Shown here piece by piece: positions 32,198-41,600 of a DNA stretch of 64,000 nt; the stretch's first letter is position 1; each line of letters starts with the position of its first letter. The position numbers and the translations under genes were made by a program. This DNA is from JBAZAX01 sp964568625 (GTDB lineage: Bacteria; Babelota; Babeliae; Babelales; RVW-14), in the NCBI GenBank assembly GCA_964568625.1, contig CAZMQG010000004.1, positions 36,659 through 100,658 on the forward strand, written 5' to 3'. The notes beneath the pieces were generated by a model. It saw only the letters and a program-made list of their open reading frames with translations. It did no database searches and had not been told where the DNA came from.

Positions 32198-33825
32198 CCG
32201 TAAACTAACATTCTATGCAACCCCTTTAAAAGTGGATCATCTGTACGATTAGGATTACCAATTGAGTCGGCCATTATAACTCTAACTCCATCTCTTGCAC
32301 TGGAATCATTAACAAACATAAGCGAAATCCAGTGCCCATAATTCGTTCTTTTCCATTTCTTATCTCTTTTGGCATTAGATCCTTTTTTACCAGAATCAGT
32401 ACTTTTTGATAAACTATTTTCATCTGTTTCGTTTTTTCCAAAAATAGCTTCTAAAAACCTTGAAATCCATGATTTCTCGGGTTGGGGCTTTGCTGTTTCT
32501 TTAGGTTTTTCCTCAACTTTTTTAGCATCATCTTTTTTGTCTTTCTCTGCGCCAGGCTTATCTGTCTCTTTATCGCCTCCAAATCCCGGAATATCGTTTT
32601 CTGCTGTATTAATAATAAAGTATTGTGTATGGCCCTCTTTTAATCTTGTTCGCTTGCCATCCACAACAACCTCCTTATCATCAACAACGATAGTTGAATC
32701 ATCAATGCCATAAAAATCCGCAAAATTTGCCTTCGAAGAATCACGCAATCCCATACTATCATCCACCATCGTCAAATCTTCACCATTAATTGGGCTATCC
32801 GCATGCGATGCATTATAATCTTTTATAATAACGTCCAAATGACCAGTATGAAGATCATTTAAACTGCTTACTTTTGTAATTTCAGCCCAATGCCTACAAC
32901 ACTCATTAAACCTTACAGCATCATTTGCAATTTTATAAGCCTGAAGCACATCACCCTTACTTTCATGAAAAGCTATTAATCTAAAGGCTGCATTTGCTCC
33001 GCACATTCGACCATTTTGCCTAAAAACTCTAATCTGAGCTACATCAATTGAATCACTCTTATTTTCTAAAGTTGGGTGCTTTTCATCTAAAGCAACATTT
33101 TCGTCGACAGGTCTTAATGGACTATTGTCTTCTTCGTCAGAATCATTAAAATTTCCAAGATTAGGATAAACATAATAATAAAATAAAATGGATAAAATAA
33201 TTATAGAAGCAGAAGTAGTAAAAAGTGGATGGACACCCATAAATTCAGCCGGCCTAAAAAAACAAGTATCTATAATCCTGTCTACTGTATCAATATTGTA
33301 AAAATCATATCTCAAGAAGCATGTTAATAAAATTTGATCAAAATTTATAATTTTTTCGCATAACTCAACTTCTCTCTTGTCTAAGACACCCTTTTTCTTC
33401 AGGCTATAATTCTGAATAAAATTATCAAATTTGGTTACTTTGCGCTTAAATGCCCGAAGATCTCTGGGTTCGATTGAATCAAAATTACTAAAAAAATTGC
33501 ATACATTTATAAATCGATACTCGACAAAAAACAAAAGCCCTTCGTTGAAACCTTGCACAATTTCCCTTAACAACTCAATTTCCATCTTTACCAAATCCAA
33601 AGACTTTTGTTCCAAAGATTTTTGTTCAATCGGCAATTTTGCTTCTATATGGTCTTTGTTCGAACTATTGGCAATGGCTATATTTTCCATTAAAACAAGT
33701 TTGGCATTATTTAGAACATTAAAAATATGCAAGTCTTCTGCACATACATCTTTATTAAATGAAAACAAAATATTAAAATTAAAAATTAAAACATATAATG
33801 CTATTTTTAAAATATATTTAAACAC
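32191..33825 (-). CDS. Exported/membrane protein with possible papain-like cysteine protease signature
   Basis: 544 residues. The N-terminal signal peptide (1-29) is followed by a helical region (30-195), a membrane helix (about 203-221, ASIIILSILFYYYVY) and an acidic linker. From 265 there is a candidate protease domain: Gln270-Cys275 in RQNGRMCGANAAFRL, His498 in NYGHWISLMF, and Asp520 in IMADSIGN. This Q-C-H-D order is that of papain-fold cysteine proteases, including some deubiquitinases. A Lys/Asp/Pro-rich low-complexity insert (417-490) separates Cys and His. The domain is not a recognised family by eye; the call rests on motif order and spacing. If active, it would be an exported protease anchored in a membrane. 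Confidence 0.72.
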   Translation of the reverse strand: MFKYILKIALYVLIFNFNILFSFNKDVCAEDLHIFNVLNNAKLVLMENIAIANSSNKDHIEAKLPIEQKSLEQKSLDLVKMEIELLREIVQGFNEGLLFFVEYRFINVCNFFSNFDSIEPRDLRAFKRKVTKFDNFIQNYSLKKKGVLDKREVELCEKIINFDQILLTCFLRYDFYNIDTVDRIIDTCFFRPAEFMGVHPLFTTSASIIILSILFYYYVYPNLGNFNDSDEEDNSPLRPVDENVALDEKHPTLENKSDSIDVAQIRVFRQNGRMCGANAAFRLIAFHESKGDVLQAYKIANDAVRFNECCRHWAEITKVSSLNDLHTGHLDVIIKDYNASHADSPINGEDLTMVDDSMGLRDSSKANFADFYGIDDSTIVVDDKEVVVDGKRTRLKEGHTQYFIINTAENDIPGFGGDKETDKPGAEKDKKDDAKKVEEKPKETAKPQPEKSWISRFLEAIFGKNETDENSLSKSTDSGKKGSNAKRDKKWKRTNYGHWISLMFVNDSSARDGVRVIMADSIGNPNRTDDPLLKGLHRMLVYGS

Positions 33826-34001
33826 ATCGCTCCTTTAAATAAGCTATTTCTTCTATGGGAAATTCAAAACTTTGTTAGGAAATTATAGATTCTAGCGCTA
33901 AAATATCAAGTTTATTCAGCATTTATTCATTTTATAACCCAATCACGGTTAAACTTAAATTTTAATATTAAATCATCAAGATAAGATATCCAAAGGATTT
34001 T

Positions 34002-34592
34002 ATGAGAAATAAGGGTCGATTATTTATAGTTGCAGCTCCATCTGGAGCCGGAAAGACATCAGTTGTAACAAACGTAATCTCAAAATTAAAACAGACTTTA
34101 CCAATCGAAAGAGTTGTAACATTCACAACACGGTCACAAAGACCTGGTGAGGTAAACAACCTTGATTATAATTTTTTGACTGAAGAAGAATTTTTAAAGA
34201 AACAAAATGAAAATTATTTTCTCGAAACAACAAAATATAATGGTTATTACTATGGCTCTCCTAAATCTATAATTCAAGATATGAAAAATGGGAAATCTTT
34301 CATATTAATTACCGACACTGCCGGCGCAAATAATTTTAAAAAAAACATAGTAACGGACGCAATAACAATTTGGATCACCGTTCCAAACATTCATGAATTG
34401 CGAAAAAGGCTTGAAAAACGCCACACAGACTCACTGGATGTAGTTGAAAAACGTCTAGAAATTGCACGACATGAGATAGAGAAAGAGGCAAAAGAAAAAA
34501 GTTTTAACTATCACGTACAAAATAATAATATGGATGATGCTGTTAACGATATTATAAAGATAATTAAGCAAAATCTTGAATCTAATAATTAA
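34002..34592 (+). CDS. gmk: Guanylate kinase
   Basis: 196 residues. Phosphorylates GMP to GDP with ATP in the cytoplasm. P-loop APSGAGKTS (residues 10-18), the GMP-binding FTTRSQRPGEVNNLDYNF segment (about 45-62) and the lid region RLEKRHTDS are clear. Length is normal. The usual downstream partner rpoZ is absent; the next gene codes an exported protein. ATG 34002 has CCAAAGGATTTT upstream, a fair ribosome site. Confidence 0.96.
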   Translation: MRNKGRLFIVAAPSGAGKTSVVTNVISKLKQTLPIERVVTFTTRSQRPGEVNNLDYNFLTEEEFLKKQNENYFLETTKYNGYYYGSPKSIIQDMKNGKSFILITDTAGANNFKKNIVTDAITIWITVPNIHELRKRLEKRHTDSLDVVEKRLEIARHEIEKEAKEKSFNYHVQNNNMDDAVNDIIKIIKQNLESNN

Positions 34593-34629
34593 ATTTAAAT
34601 ACTGTATTAAAATAGAAACAAGGGAATAT

Positions 34630-35691
34630 ATGTATTTTCCAAAGAAAGCAATTTTTTTATTTCTCTGTACAATACTCGCTTTTATCAAGCTTAATGCAAT
34701 TAAGCAAAGCCTAGGGTCAGTACATCTGGATGCAATAGTCGAATATTTTAAAGATAAAAATAATTTAACTATGGTTTTGGGTGCCGGGGATATGGAACAC
34801 GATTACGCTGACACAGAAAAACAACAAGCACGATTTAAGGGATACACTTTTCTTGTAAATAATAATCTTACAGAAGCGATGAAAAAGCGAATGCTTAAAG
34901 CAAAAACAATCGAAGATGCCATTAATGAATTAGAACAAAAGCTTTCTGATGGTCAAAAAGAACCTATTCCTCTCCCCTTGGATTTTAATGATAAAGAGTT
35001 TTTCATGTTCTTAAAAAATTTTCCTGAAAAATTTAATTTGATTATTTTCGACTACGCTGTCTCAAAATTTATAAACACTGATTCGTGGAACAATTTCGGC
35101 TGGAATACTAAAACTGGGCTTCCTATCTTATTCAAGGCATTGAAATATGGTGGAGAATTTTACATTGATAGCGTTAATCCCGGTGGAAGCGAGGTGGCAC
35201 GATTTTTAAATAATAGAGTATTAGATCAATTTAGTCGAATAATTTCTGGCATACAAATTATTAATAATATTATGAGCTATGATCGATTAAATCTAACAAA
35301 TTATCTCGTTCAAAAAACTTATAGTATCGTAAATGTACCTGATAACATTCAAGCAGGTGATAATGTTACAAAAAAAGAAGGCACCAACAATTTTATCGCT
35401 CCTAGTAATGAATGCAGGCGAAATCATGCTATAAAATTATTAAACGACATAGGATTTAAAGCTGAGTACAAAGAAAATTCCCCATATCCACTTCAAATGG
35501 CATGGATCAAGAATTCATTATTAAAAGATAAAGAAAATGTTTTTGAGCATTACAACTACATTTTAGCCAAAAAAACAATCTCTTTAGAAAAAAACTTAAG
35601 CCAACTCAAAAATTCGCTTGTTCAATTAAAATCAAAGCTCAAAACACTGAATACAGAGATAGTAATGTTAAAATCAGCGCTTGCTCATTAA
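34630..35691 (+). CDS. Exported protein with a Rossmann/methyltransferase-like core
   Basis: 353 residues from ATG 34630, chosen because AGGGA lies just upstream and a signal peptide (FPKKAIFLFLCTILAFIKLNA) then starts at once. The core reads like a class I SAM-dependent methyltransferase: VLGAGD (49-54) as motif I, FNLIIFDYAVSKF (about 135-147) as motif IV, and LFKALKYGGEFYIDS (about 167-181) as motif V. The rest is unrecognised; the C-terminus is a coiled coil (about 310-350). Exported methyltransferase-like proteins are odd since SAM is cytoplasmic, so the enzyme might act inside a host, or the fold may have lost catalysis. Follows gmk closely. Confidence 0.65.
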   Translation: MYFPKKAIFLFLCTILAFIKLNAIKQSLGSVHLDAIVEYFKDKNNLTMVLGAGDMEHDYADTEKQQARFKGYTFLVNNNLTEAMKKRMLKAKTIEDAINELEQKLSDGQKEPIPLPLDFNDKEFFMFLKNFPEKFNLIIFDYAVSKFINTDSWNNFGWNTKTGLPILFKALKYGGEFYIDSVNPGGSEVARFLNNRVLDQFSRIISGIQIINNIMSYDRLNLTNYLVQKTYSIVNVPDNIQAGDNVTKKEGTNNFIAPSNECRRNHAIKLLNDIGFKAEYKENSPYPLQMAWIKNSLLKDKENVFEHYNYILAKKTISLEKNLSQLKNSLVQLKSKLKTLNTEIVMLKSALAH

Positions 35692-35705
35692 GACAAGAAC
35701 GTGGT

Positions 35706-36605
35706 TTAAGCCTTAAAATCTTTAGCCGACAATTCTTCCCTATAAAAAACATATAAACCAAGCGCAACCAAGACCAACGATGCAAAATGATGCCAGGTTA
35801 TCTGTCCGCCAAAAAACAGCCATTCATAAACAGTTCCAAATGTTGGCGAAAGAAATCCGGCAAACGTAACAAACGTAATTGAATAATAACGTAAAAGCCA
35901 CCCATAAAAGTTATAAACTATTATATTTGCTGCTAAAATTAACAATAAAAGCCAAAACAAGAACATTGGCCAATTCGAAACCGGATTAGTAAATCCCTCA
36001 AATATTCCTGATGTTAAAAGGCTCATAACTCCTCCAATCAGCATCGCAACCCCATTGATCATTCCAAGCCCATAGCCTTTGTCCATAAGCTGTTTAACCA
36101 AAAACCAAGCATATGCCCCTGAGATAACGGCTAAAAATAAAACGCATTCCGGTAATGAAATATAGGCAATCTCTTTAAACGACTCACCACACCCGGACTG
36201 AAGAGCCAAAATCGGTGCTAATCCGCCAAGTCCGATAATTATACCTAAAACTTTTTGCCAGGAGAGACGTTCTTTCAACAGAACATATGAAAGTATCGCC
36301 GCAATAAATGGCGTTGCCGAATAGATTATTGTAATTTTTAAAGCAGAAAGATACTGCATTGACCAAAATTCAAAGATAAAAGAGAAATAGATGTGAAACA
36401 GGGCTACTTTAAAAAATAACCAGTAATCACTTTTGTTAATTAAAAACTTACTTTTACTAAAAAAACGCTGGTACGTAAGCAGAATTGTTCCAGCCAAAAT
36501 CATTCTGAACCCGATAAGAAAAAAAGGATGAGCATAGGCCAACGTTTTTTTTGCAAAAACAAAGGTCAATGCCAAAATTGAATACATAAGAACTACCAAA
36601 AACAT
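35706..36605 (-). CDS. EamA/DMT-family transporter
   Basis: 299 residues with about ten membrane helices in two homologous halves, the plan of the drug/metabolite transporter (EamA) superfamily. Typical features are the first-half GLGGLAPIL and TIIYSATPFIAAILSYVLLKERL (helices 3-4) and the second-half FLSPTFGTVYEWLFFGGQITW. Substrates in this family range from amino acids and purines to nucleotides and cannot be read from sequence; in a host-dependent cell, uptake of host metabolites is plausible. Lies 18 bp downstream of the LptF/G gene on the same strand. Confidence 0.88.
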   Translation of the reverse strand: MFLVVLMYSILALTFVFAKKTLAYAHPFFLIGFRMILAGTILLTYQRFFSKSKFLINKSDYWLFFKVALFHIYFSFIFEFWSMQYLSALKITIIYSATPFIAAILSYVLLKERLSWQKVLGIIIGLGGLAPILALQSGCGESFKEIAYISLPECVLFLAVISGAYAWFLVKQLMDKGYGLGMINGVAMLIGGVMSLLTSGIFEGFTNPVSNWPMFLFWLLLLILAANIIVYNFYGWLLRYYSITFVTFAGFLSPTFGTVYEWLFFGGQITWHHFASLVLVALGLYVFYREELSAKDFKA

Positions 36606-36623
36606 CTTTATTTCCTTTATTGA

Positions 36624-37664
36624 TTAATTTTTGTTTCTAAAAACATAAAAAATGCTTACAAAAGCCGCTAAAAACAATGGCCCAAATAATATGAGCATCG
36701 ACAATGCAAAACAAGCACTAAGAGCTTGCGCAACTGCAATCGATATATATGAAGCAAAAAAGAGCAATCCGCTTGTTGTAATTGCCACTAATAAATTACT
36801 TTTCTTTCTACCAAATCTAAATATGAAAAAAATTCCTAAAATTGGAAAAAAGAAAAGCCATAATATTTGAGATACTCTTTTTAAAAACTCCCATAATACC
36901 TCTATATCTTGCTGCAACTTTTCAAATAATTGAGTTACGTTCCAAAACTTAAGGACATTTAGAGATTTATTATCTTTTTCAAGATTTAATAATTTATCCG
37001 TGTTTATATTTGATTCTTTAAATACCGCAGAATATCGTTTATCGGCACTAATCGTACAAACTGATCCATCAAGCAAAAAAACACTATTATCGCGAAAAAA
37101 GCCCTCTCTTGCCGTAAAAATAAACTGTTCATTTTGCTTATTACTAAATGCCAAAAAAATTGTATTAAATTTTGGCACTCCACCCTCATATCGTCTTTCT
37201 TTGAAAAAAAATGTAAATCCAGGATACGGAGAATGAAATTTTTGAGGTTCCAAATTGTAAAACTGCTTTTTAGCCAATTCAATAATAATCTGTTTACCAA
37301 TTAAATAACTGCGCGGAGCAAATTCAAAAACAAGCGGTGTATAAAAAATTGTAAGTATAAATGCAAATGCAACTACTGATAAGCAAAGTGCATTGTACGC
37401 AGACTTAAAAAACTTAAGAATTATAAGCTCATCTTCAATCAAAAATTGACCAATAACTACCTGAACCGCAACTCCCGCCGCAATCGGTACAGCATATATT
37501 GCCATAAATGGAAGCATCACAAGAAAAATCTGCAATAGTCCCATCGGAGTGGAAATCATTTGAATGCGCAAAATGAGATTACTGACTCCAAGCACTGCCG
37601 TAATAATTAAAAAAACAATAAAAAATTGTTTTAAAAAGCGATTTAAAAAAAAGAAAAATAACAC
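36624..37664 (-). CDS. LptF/LptG-family permease (YjgP/YjgQ)
   Basis: 346 residues from GTG 37664. LptF and LptG form the inner-membrane part of the LPS exporter with the ATPase LptB. Expected layout: three N-terminal membrane helices (about 8-110, with LVMLPFMAIYAVPIAAGVAV), a periplasmic beta-rich domain (about 125-265) and three C-terminal helices (about 270-345). The GTG lies one base after the previous gene's TGA, with AAAGAGA in front, suggesting coupling; a longer frame from 37715 is possible. Only one of the F/G pair is in this window. It implies LPS or a similar glycolipid in an outer membrane. Confidence 0.82.
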   Translation of the reverse strand: MLFFFFLNRFLKQFFIVFLIITAVLGVSNLILRIQMISTPMGLLQIFLVMLPFMAIYAVPIAAGVAVQVVIGQFLIEDELIILKFFKSAYNALCLSVVAFAFILTIFYTPLVFEFAPRSYLIGKQIIIELAKKQFYNLEPQKFHSPYPGFTFFFKERRYEGGVPKFNTIFLAFSNKQNEQFIFTAREGFFRDNSVFLLDGSVCTISADKRYSAVFKESNINTDKLLNLEKDNKSLNVLKFWNVTQLFEKLQQDIEVLWEFLKRVSQILWLFFFPILGIFFIFRFGRKKSNLLVAITTSGLLFFASYISIAVAQALSACFALSMLILFGPLFLAAFVSIFYVFRNKN

Positions 37665-37665
37665 A

Positions 37666-38508
37666 TCAATTCTCTTTTTTATCTCCAACCAGAGTCCTAT
37701 GCAACTCTTCGTCAATTATATTCACACGTTCAACAAAAAGTGCTTTTCCCGTTTCTACATCAACATTTACAATAATTCCACTTAACTCCAAAGGACCAGA
37801 CTCTTCAACAACGATCGAACCCATTTTTTGAAAAAACAAAAACTTTTTCAAAATTCCATCAGCCTGCATTCCTATAACTGAATTTCTAGCACCACTGCTG
37901 CCCAAGTCAGTCATATATGCTGTTCCTTTTGGAAGAATTTGTGAATCTGAAGTTTGAACGTGAGTATGAGTTCCAAAAACACCTGAAACTCTCCCGTCAA
38001 GATACAATCCCATTGCTTTTTTTTCAGATGTAGCCTCGGCATGGAAATCAACAAAAATTATATTGGTTTTGGTTTTTATAAATGTTAAAAGAGAATCAAT
38101 TGCTCTAAAAGGACAATCCAAGTGATCTCTAACAAAGACTCTTCCATGCAGGTTGACAACAGCAATCGTATATCCTTCTAACTCGAAGAATGTGAACCCT
38201 TTACCTGGACAGCCCGGCGGATAATTTGCCGGGCGAATAACATCTTCTCTTGAATTTAAAGTATTGTAAAATTCCCTATTTTCCCATACATGATTACCGG
38301 TTGTTATAACCGACACACCAACGTGTTTGAAAAAATCAATATTTTTCAAAGTAATACCGCGTCCATTTTTAGCGGCATTTTCACCATTTACAATAACAGA
38401 ATCAATAGAATACTGCTCTTTGAGTTTTGGTACCCATTTTTGAAACATCATCAAACCGGGTTGACCAATAACATCACCAATAAATAAAAACTTTAATATC
38501 TTGGTCAT
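37666..38508 (-). CDS. ymdB: YmdB-type metallophosphoesterase
   Basis: 280 residues from ATG 38508. YmdB proteins are dinuclear-metal phosphodiesterases acting on 2',3'- or 3',5'-cyclic nucleotides. Metal ligands are evident: GDVIG, NGENAAKNGRG, TGNHVWENRE, FHAEATSEK and GTHTHVQT. In Bacillus the gene sits next to rny, as here, where it affects RNA levels and biofilm. The longer start at 38544 overlaps rny; AAGGT upstream supports 38508. Ends one base before the lptF/G start. Confidence 0.93.
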   Translation of the reverse strand: MTKILKFLFIGDVIGQPGLMMFQKWVPKLKEQYSIDSVIVNGENAAKNGRGITLKNIDFFKHVGVSVITTGNHVWENREFYNTLNSREDVIRPANYPPGCPGKGFTFFELEGYTIAVVNLHGRVFVRDHLDCPFRAIDSLLTFIKTKTNIIFVDFHAEATSEKKAMGLYLDGRVSGVFGTHTHVQTSDSQILPKGTAYMTDLGSSGARNSVIGMQADGILKKFLFFQKMGSIVVEESGPLELSGIIVNVDVETGKALFVERVNIIDEELHRTLVGDKKEN

Positions 38509-38512
38509 TATA

Positions 38513-40072
38513 TTACCTTGCGGCAACAATAAAACGTTTCTCACGAATTACGTTTACTTTTATTTCACCAGGAAACGCCAATTCAACTTCAATTTTTTTG
38601 GCAAGATCACCGGCCAAAACAGCTGCTCTGTCATCATCAAGTCGATCTTCATCAACAATAACTCTAATTTCGCGACCAGCTTGCAATGCATAAGCCTTTT
38701 TAACACCTTCAAATGTTCCTGCCATATCTTCAAGAGATTCTAAACGTTTAATGTAGGTAGATAATGTCTCTTTTCTGGCACCAGGCCTTGATGCAGAAAT
38801 TGCATCGGCAATATGTATAATAATTCCATAGGGATTGCTTGATGGAACCTCTTCGTGGTGACTTGCAATTGCATTAACAATAATTGGATCTTCTCCGTAC
38901 TCTTTTGCAAAATTAGCACCAACAACTGCGTGAGTTCCCTCAACTTCTGCTGAAATCGCTTTACCTATATCATGCAATAGTCCAGCCCTTGCCGCAATGT
39001 CAGGATCAAGTCCAAGCTCCGATGCAATCATTCTTGAAAAGTATGCAACTTCCTTGCTATGCACCAAGTTATTTTGAGTGTAACTCGTTCTAAAATACAG
39101 TTTTCCTAGTTGCTTTGAAATTTCCGGATTAATACCTCTAAATCCAAATTCTAAAACCGTAGTCTGACCAATTTCCGAAACCGTTTGCTCTAATTCTTCT
39201 TCGCATTTAGCAACTGTTTCCTCTATTCTACTTGGATTAATTCTACCATCAATAATAAGTTTATTAAGCGCTCGCTTTGCAACTTCACGACGAATAGGAT
39301 TAAACCCTGAGATTGTAATGACTTCAGGGGTATCTCCAATAACAAATTCCATCCCTGTTGCCATCTCAAGAGCTTTAATATTGCGACCTTCTTTACCGAT
39401 GATACGCCCCTTCATCTCATCATTAGGAAGATTTATGACACTTGATGTATGTAAGGTTACAGTATCAGAAAGATATCGTTGCATCGAACTTGTTAAAATT
39501 TCAATTGATTTTTCCTTTGCCAACTCTCTGGCATCGGTTTCAATTTTGGAAACCCATTTTTGACTTGCAATTTTGACTTCACGTTCTAATGACTCAAATA
39601 AAACCTTTTTTGCCTCATCCTGTTTCATTCCACTGATTTTTTCAAGCTTTGCAACAAGATCTTCATAAAGTTTTTTGATTTTAACTTCATCAACTGCAAA
39701 TGCATCTAATCTGCGTGAAAGATCACGTTCTTTTTGCTGCAAATCACGTCTCAAATCATCAAGAACGGCTTCTCTTTGATCAATAGCATCTTCTTTTTTT
39801 TGATATTTAGCTTGAAGCTGTTGCAACTCGATTTTGCCTTTTTTTACTTCAATATCAAACTCAGACCTCTTTTTATGCAACTCATTTTTAAGATCAAGCA
39901 TTGCTTCACGACGATCTTTTTCAATTTGATCCCTTGCAGTCTGAAGCATGTTTTGCACACTTTGGTGTGTTTGAAAAAGTTTATTTTTTTGATTAACAAA
40001 GTAAATAAATAAAGAAAGAAATCCCAGCACAAATCCTGCGCCAAGAAGACTTAGTTCGAATATCAAGAACAT
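38513..40072 (-). CDS. rny: Ribonuclease Y
   Basis: 519 residues, full length. A membrane-bound endoribonuclease that starts mRNA decay. One N-terminal membrane helix (4-24), a long coiled coil (about 30-195), a KH RNA-binding domain (about 205-270, with the GRIIGKEGRNIKALE loop) and an HD phosphohydrolase domain (about 335-430, LLHDIGKA with the HD pair). All RNase Y elements are present. Immediately upstream of ymdB. Confidence 0.97.
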   Translation of the reverse strand: MFLIFELSLLGAGFVLGFLSLFIYFVNQKNKLFQTHQSVQNMLQTARDQIEKDRREAMLDLKNELHKKRSEFDIEVKKGKIELQQLQAKYQKKEDAIDQREAVLDDLRRDLQQKERDLSRRLDAFAVDEVKIKKLYEDLVAKLEKISGMKQDEAKKVLFESLEREVKIASQKWVSKIETDARELAKEKSIEILTSSMQRYLSDTVTLHTSSVINLPNDEMKGRIIGKEGRNIKALEMATGMEFVIGDTPEVITISGFNPIRREVAKRALNKLIIDGRINPSRIEETVAKCEEELEQTVSEIGQTTVLEFGFRGINPEISKQLGKLYFRTSYTQNNLVHSKEVAYFSRMIASELGLDPDIAARAGLLHDIGKAISAEVEGTHAVVGANFAKEYGEDPIIVNAIASHHEEVPSSNPYGIIIHIADAISASRPGARKETLSTYIKRLESLEDMAGTFEGVKKAYALQAGREIRVIVDEDRLDDDRAAVLAGDLAKKIEVELAFPGEIKVNVIREKRFIVAAR

Positions 40073-40240
40073 TTTATTATCCCCATCTCAAAAGCTAGAT
40101 TAAAATAAAAATTAAAACTTATAAAACTTTGTGAGAATAGAGAATAGTCAAAAGAATTGCATCCTATAGCATCTCTTCTTAAAAAATGCCACAACCCTTT
40201 ATAACTTACACAAAAAATTGATAGCTATAATGTAAATATC

Positions 40241-40516
40241 TCAACGTATTTCAGCTTGAACCAAATCATTTAGTTGCTCAATCTTACGTTCAAATCCATT
40301 GAGTTTGCCCAGCGCCTTATTAAGTTCAGTAGCCAATTGCAATGCGACAATAATTGCCGCTTTACCATCATCGACTAAAGGACCTTTTGTTGCACTTTCT
40401 TTAAGCATACTATCAACCAAATGTGCTGCTGCAAAAACATCTTCCTGCGTCTCATCGGTATTAATGAGATAACTTTTACCAAGAATCGATATTTTTAACT
40501 TTTTTTGTCCATCCAT
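40241..40516 (-). CDS. zapA: Cell division protein ZapA
   Basis: 91 residues, the size of ZapA, which bundles FtsZ filaments at mid-cell. The N-terminal domain has LKISILGKSYLINTDETQEDVFAAA (family: I-I-G-xxYxI), followed by a coiled coil to the C-terminus. Follows a small coiled-coil gene at 12 bp; together they may form a ZapA/ZapB-like pair, though FtsZ is not in this window. Confidence 0.88.
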   Translation of the reverse strand: MDGQKKLKISILGKSYLINTDETQEDVFAAAHLVDSMLKESATKGPLVDDGKAAIIVALQLATELNKALGKLNGFERKIEQLNDLVQAEIR

Positions 40517-40528
40517 GCCATTAAACTT

Positions 40529-40777
40529 CTAGTTAGAAGAACTCTCAAGAGTGTTAATTGTATTCAATAGACCTTCAACAACATTTCTGATAGCTATTTT
40601 TTCATCTTCTAAAGTTGCAAAAGCTCTCTGCTCACGCAAAAGAGATTCTTCAGATTGATGAACCTTTCCCTTCAAATCTTCATTCTCACGGCTAAGTTCA
40701 TCAATCTTCACTTTTAATTCTGCATTTGTTTGGATAAGATGAAGAACCCTATTTTCAAGCTCTTCTAAGCACTTCAT
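40529..40777 (-). CDS. Small coiled-coil protein upstream of zapA
   Basis: 82 residues, almost all coiled coil (LEELENRVLHLIQTNAELKVK then KIDELSRENEDLKGKVHQSEE) with a helical C-terminal part ending LESSSN. Size and position just before zapA resemble ZapB or the FtsB-like proteins of the division machinery. No specific motif fixes the identity. Same strand and close spacing suggest co-transcription with zapA. Starts with AGCGAG-type purine site before ATG 40777. Confidence 0.75.
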   Translation of the reverse strand: MKCLEELENRVLHLIQTNAELKVKIDELSRENEDLKGKVHQSEESLLREQRAFATLEDEKIAIRNVVEGLLNTINTLESSSN

Positions 40778-40821
40778 ATCTCGCTTCCTCTTTTTCTCAC
40801 AAAACTAAGCATAAAACAACA

Positions 40822-40841
40822 CAACTTATAATAATAAGTTG
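40822..40841 (-). terminator. Possible weak terminator after rplT
   Basis: CAACTTAT/ATAAGTTG stem with a 4-base loop; on the minus strand TGTTGTTTTATG follows. Weak. Confidence 0.4.
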
Positions 40842-40873
40842 GTTAAAAAAAATTCAACATTTTTGATTTTTTT

Positions 40874-41221
40874 TTACTTTTTGGCCATTGCAGCTAATTC
40901 TGCGAATGCTTTTGGCTCCCAAATTGCCAATTGACTAAGCATCTTTCTGTTAATCTGAATGTTAAGATTTTTTAGCTTACCCATAAAAACGCTGTAACTT
41001 ATGCCTTGAGATTTGCAAGCAGCGCTAATTCTTGTAATAAACAACCCTCTGTAGTCACGTTTTTTCAATTTGCGACCGATAAATGCAAAACGCATTGCAC
41101 GTAACACTGTCTCTTGGGCTCGTCTGAAAACATTTTTGCGTTGTCCCCAAAAACCCTTGGCTCGCTTCAAAACTTTTTTATGTCTTTTTTTGGTATTTAC
41201 ACCGCGTTTAACTCTACTCAT
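40874..41221 (-). CDS. rplT: 50S ribosomal protein L20
   Basis: 115 residues, normal for L20. Binds 23S rRNA early in 50S assembly and, in many bacteria, represses its own operon. The basic N-terminal region (RVKRGVNTKKRHKKVLKRAKGFWGQRKNVFRRAQE) and globular C-terminal part (FITRISAACKSQGISYSVFM) are intact. Third gene of the conserved infC-rpmI-rplT order. Confidence 0.98.
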   Translation of the reverse strand: MSRVKRGVNTKKRHKKVLKRAKGFWGQRKNVFRRAQETVLRAMRFAFIGRKLKKRDYRGLFITRISAACKSQGISYSVFMGKLKNLNIQINRKMLSQLAIWEPKAFAELAAMAKK

Positions 41222-41297
41222 TTAAAACCTCAATTTCAAATTTATGAAAAACAAATATTAACAAAATAAAAAAATCACTACTTACACAAAATAAAAA

Positions 41298-41492
41298 TTA
41301 ATAAGGCATTGCTTTAGAAATTTTTCTATTCTGTGTGGTTTCAAAAAACACACCTGCTCGCAATTCACGATTTTTCTTAGTTCCCTTTGCCCATGCATGA
41401 TGTCTCTTGTAAGCACGCGATCTTTTAATTTTACCTTTACAATTTTTAACAAAACGCTTTTTACACGATGAGTTAGTTTTTACTTTAGGCAT
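41298..41492 (-). CDS. rpmI: 50S ribosomal protein L35
   Basis: 64 residues. Small basic 50S protein. Family hallmarks: PKVKTNSSCKKRF at the start, KIKRSRAYKRHHAWAKGTKKNRELR in the middle. Between infC and rplT as expected. Confidence 0.97.
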   Translation of the reverse strand: MPKVKTNSSCKKRFVKNCKGKIKRSRAYKRHHAWAKGTKKNRELRAGVFFETTQNRKISKAMPY

Positions 41493-41600
41493 TAATAAAT
41501 CCCTCTAATTCTATTTACAATCTGAAAAAATTTTTATTTTAAAACAATACCAGTTTATAAGCCATTTTAACATATAAATTCAAAAATGCCAGGGCAAAAT

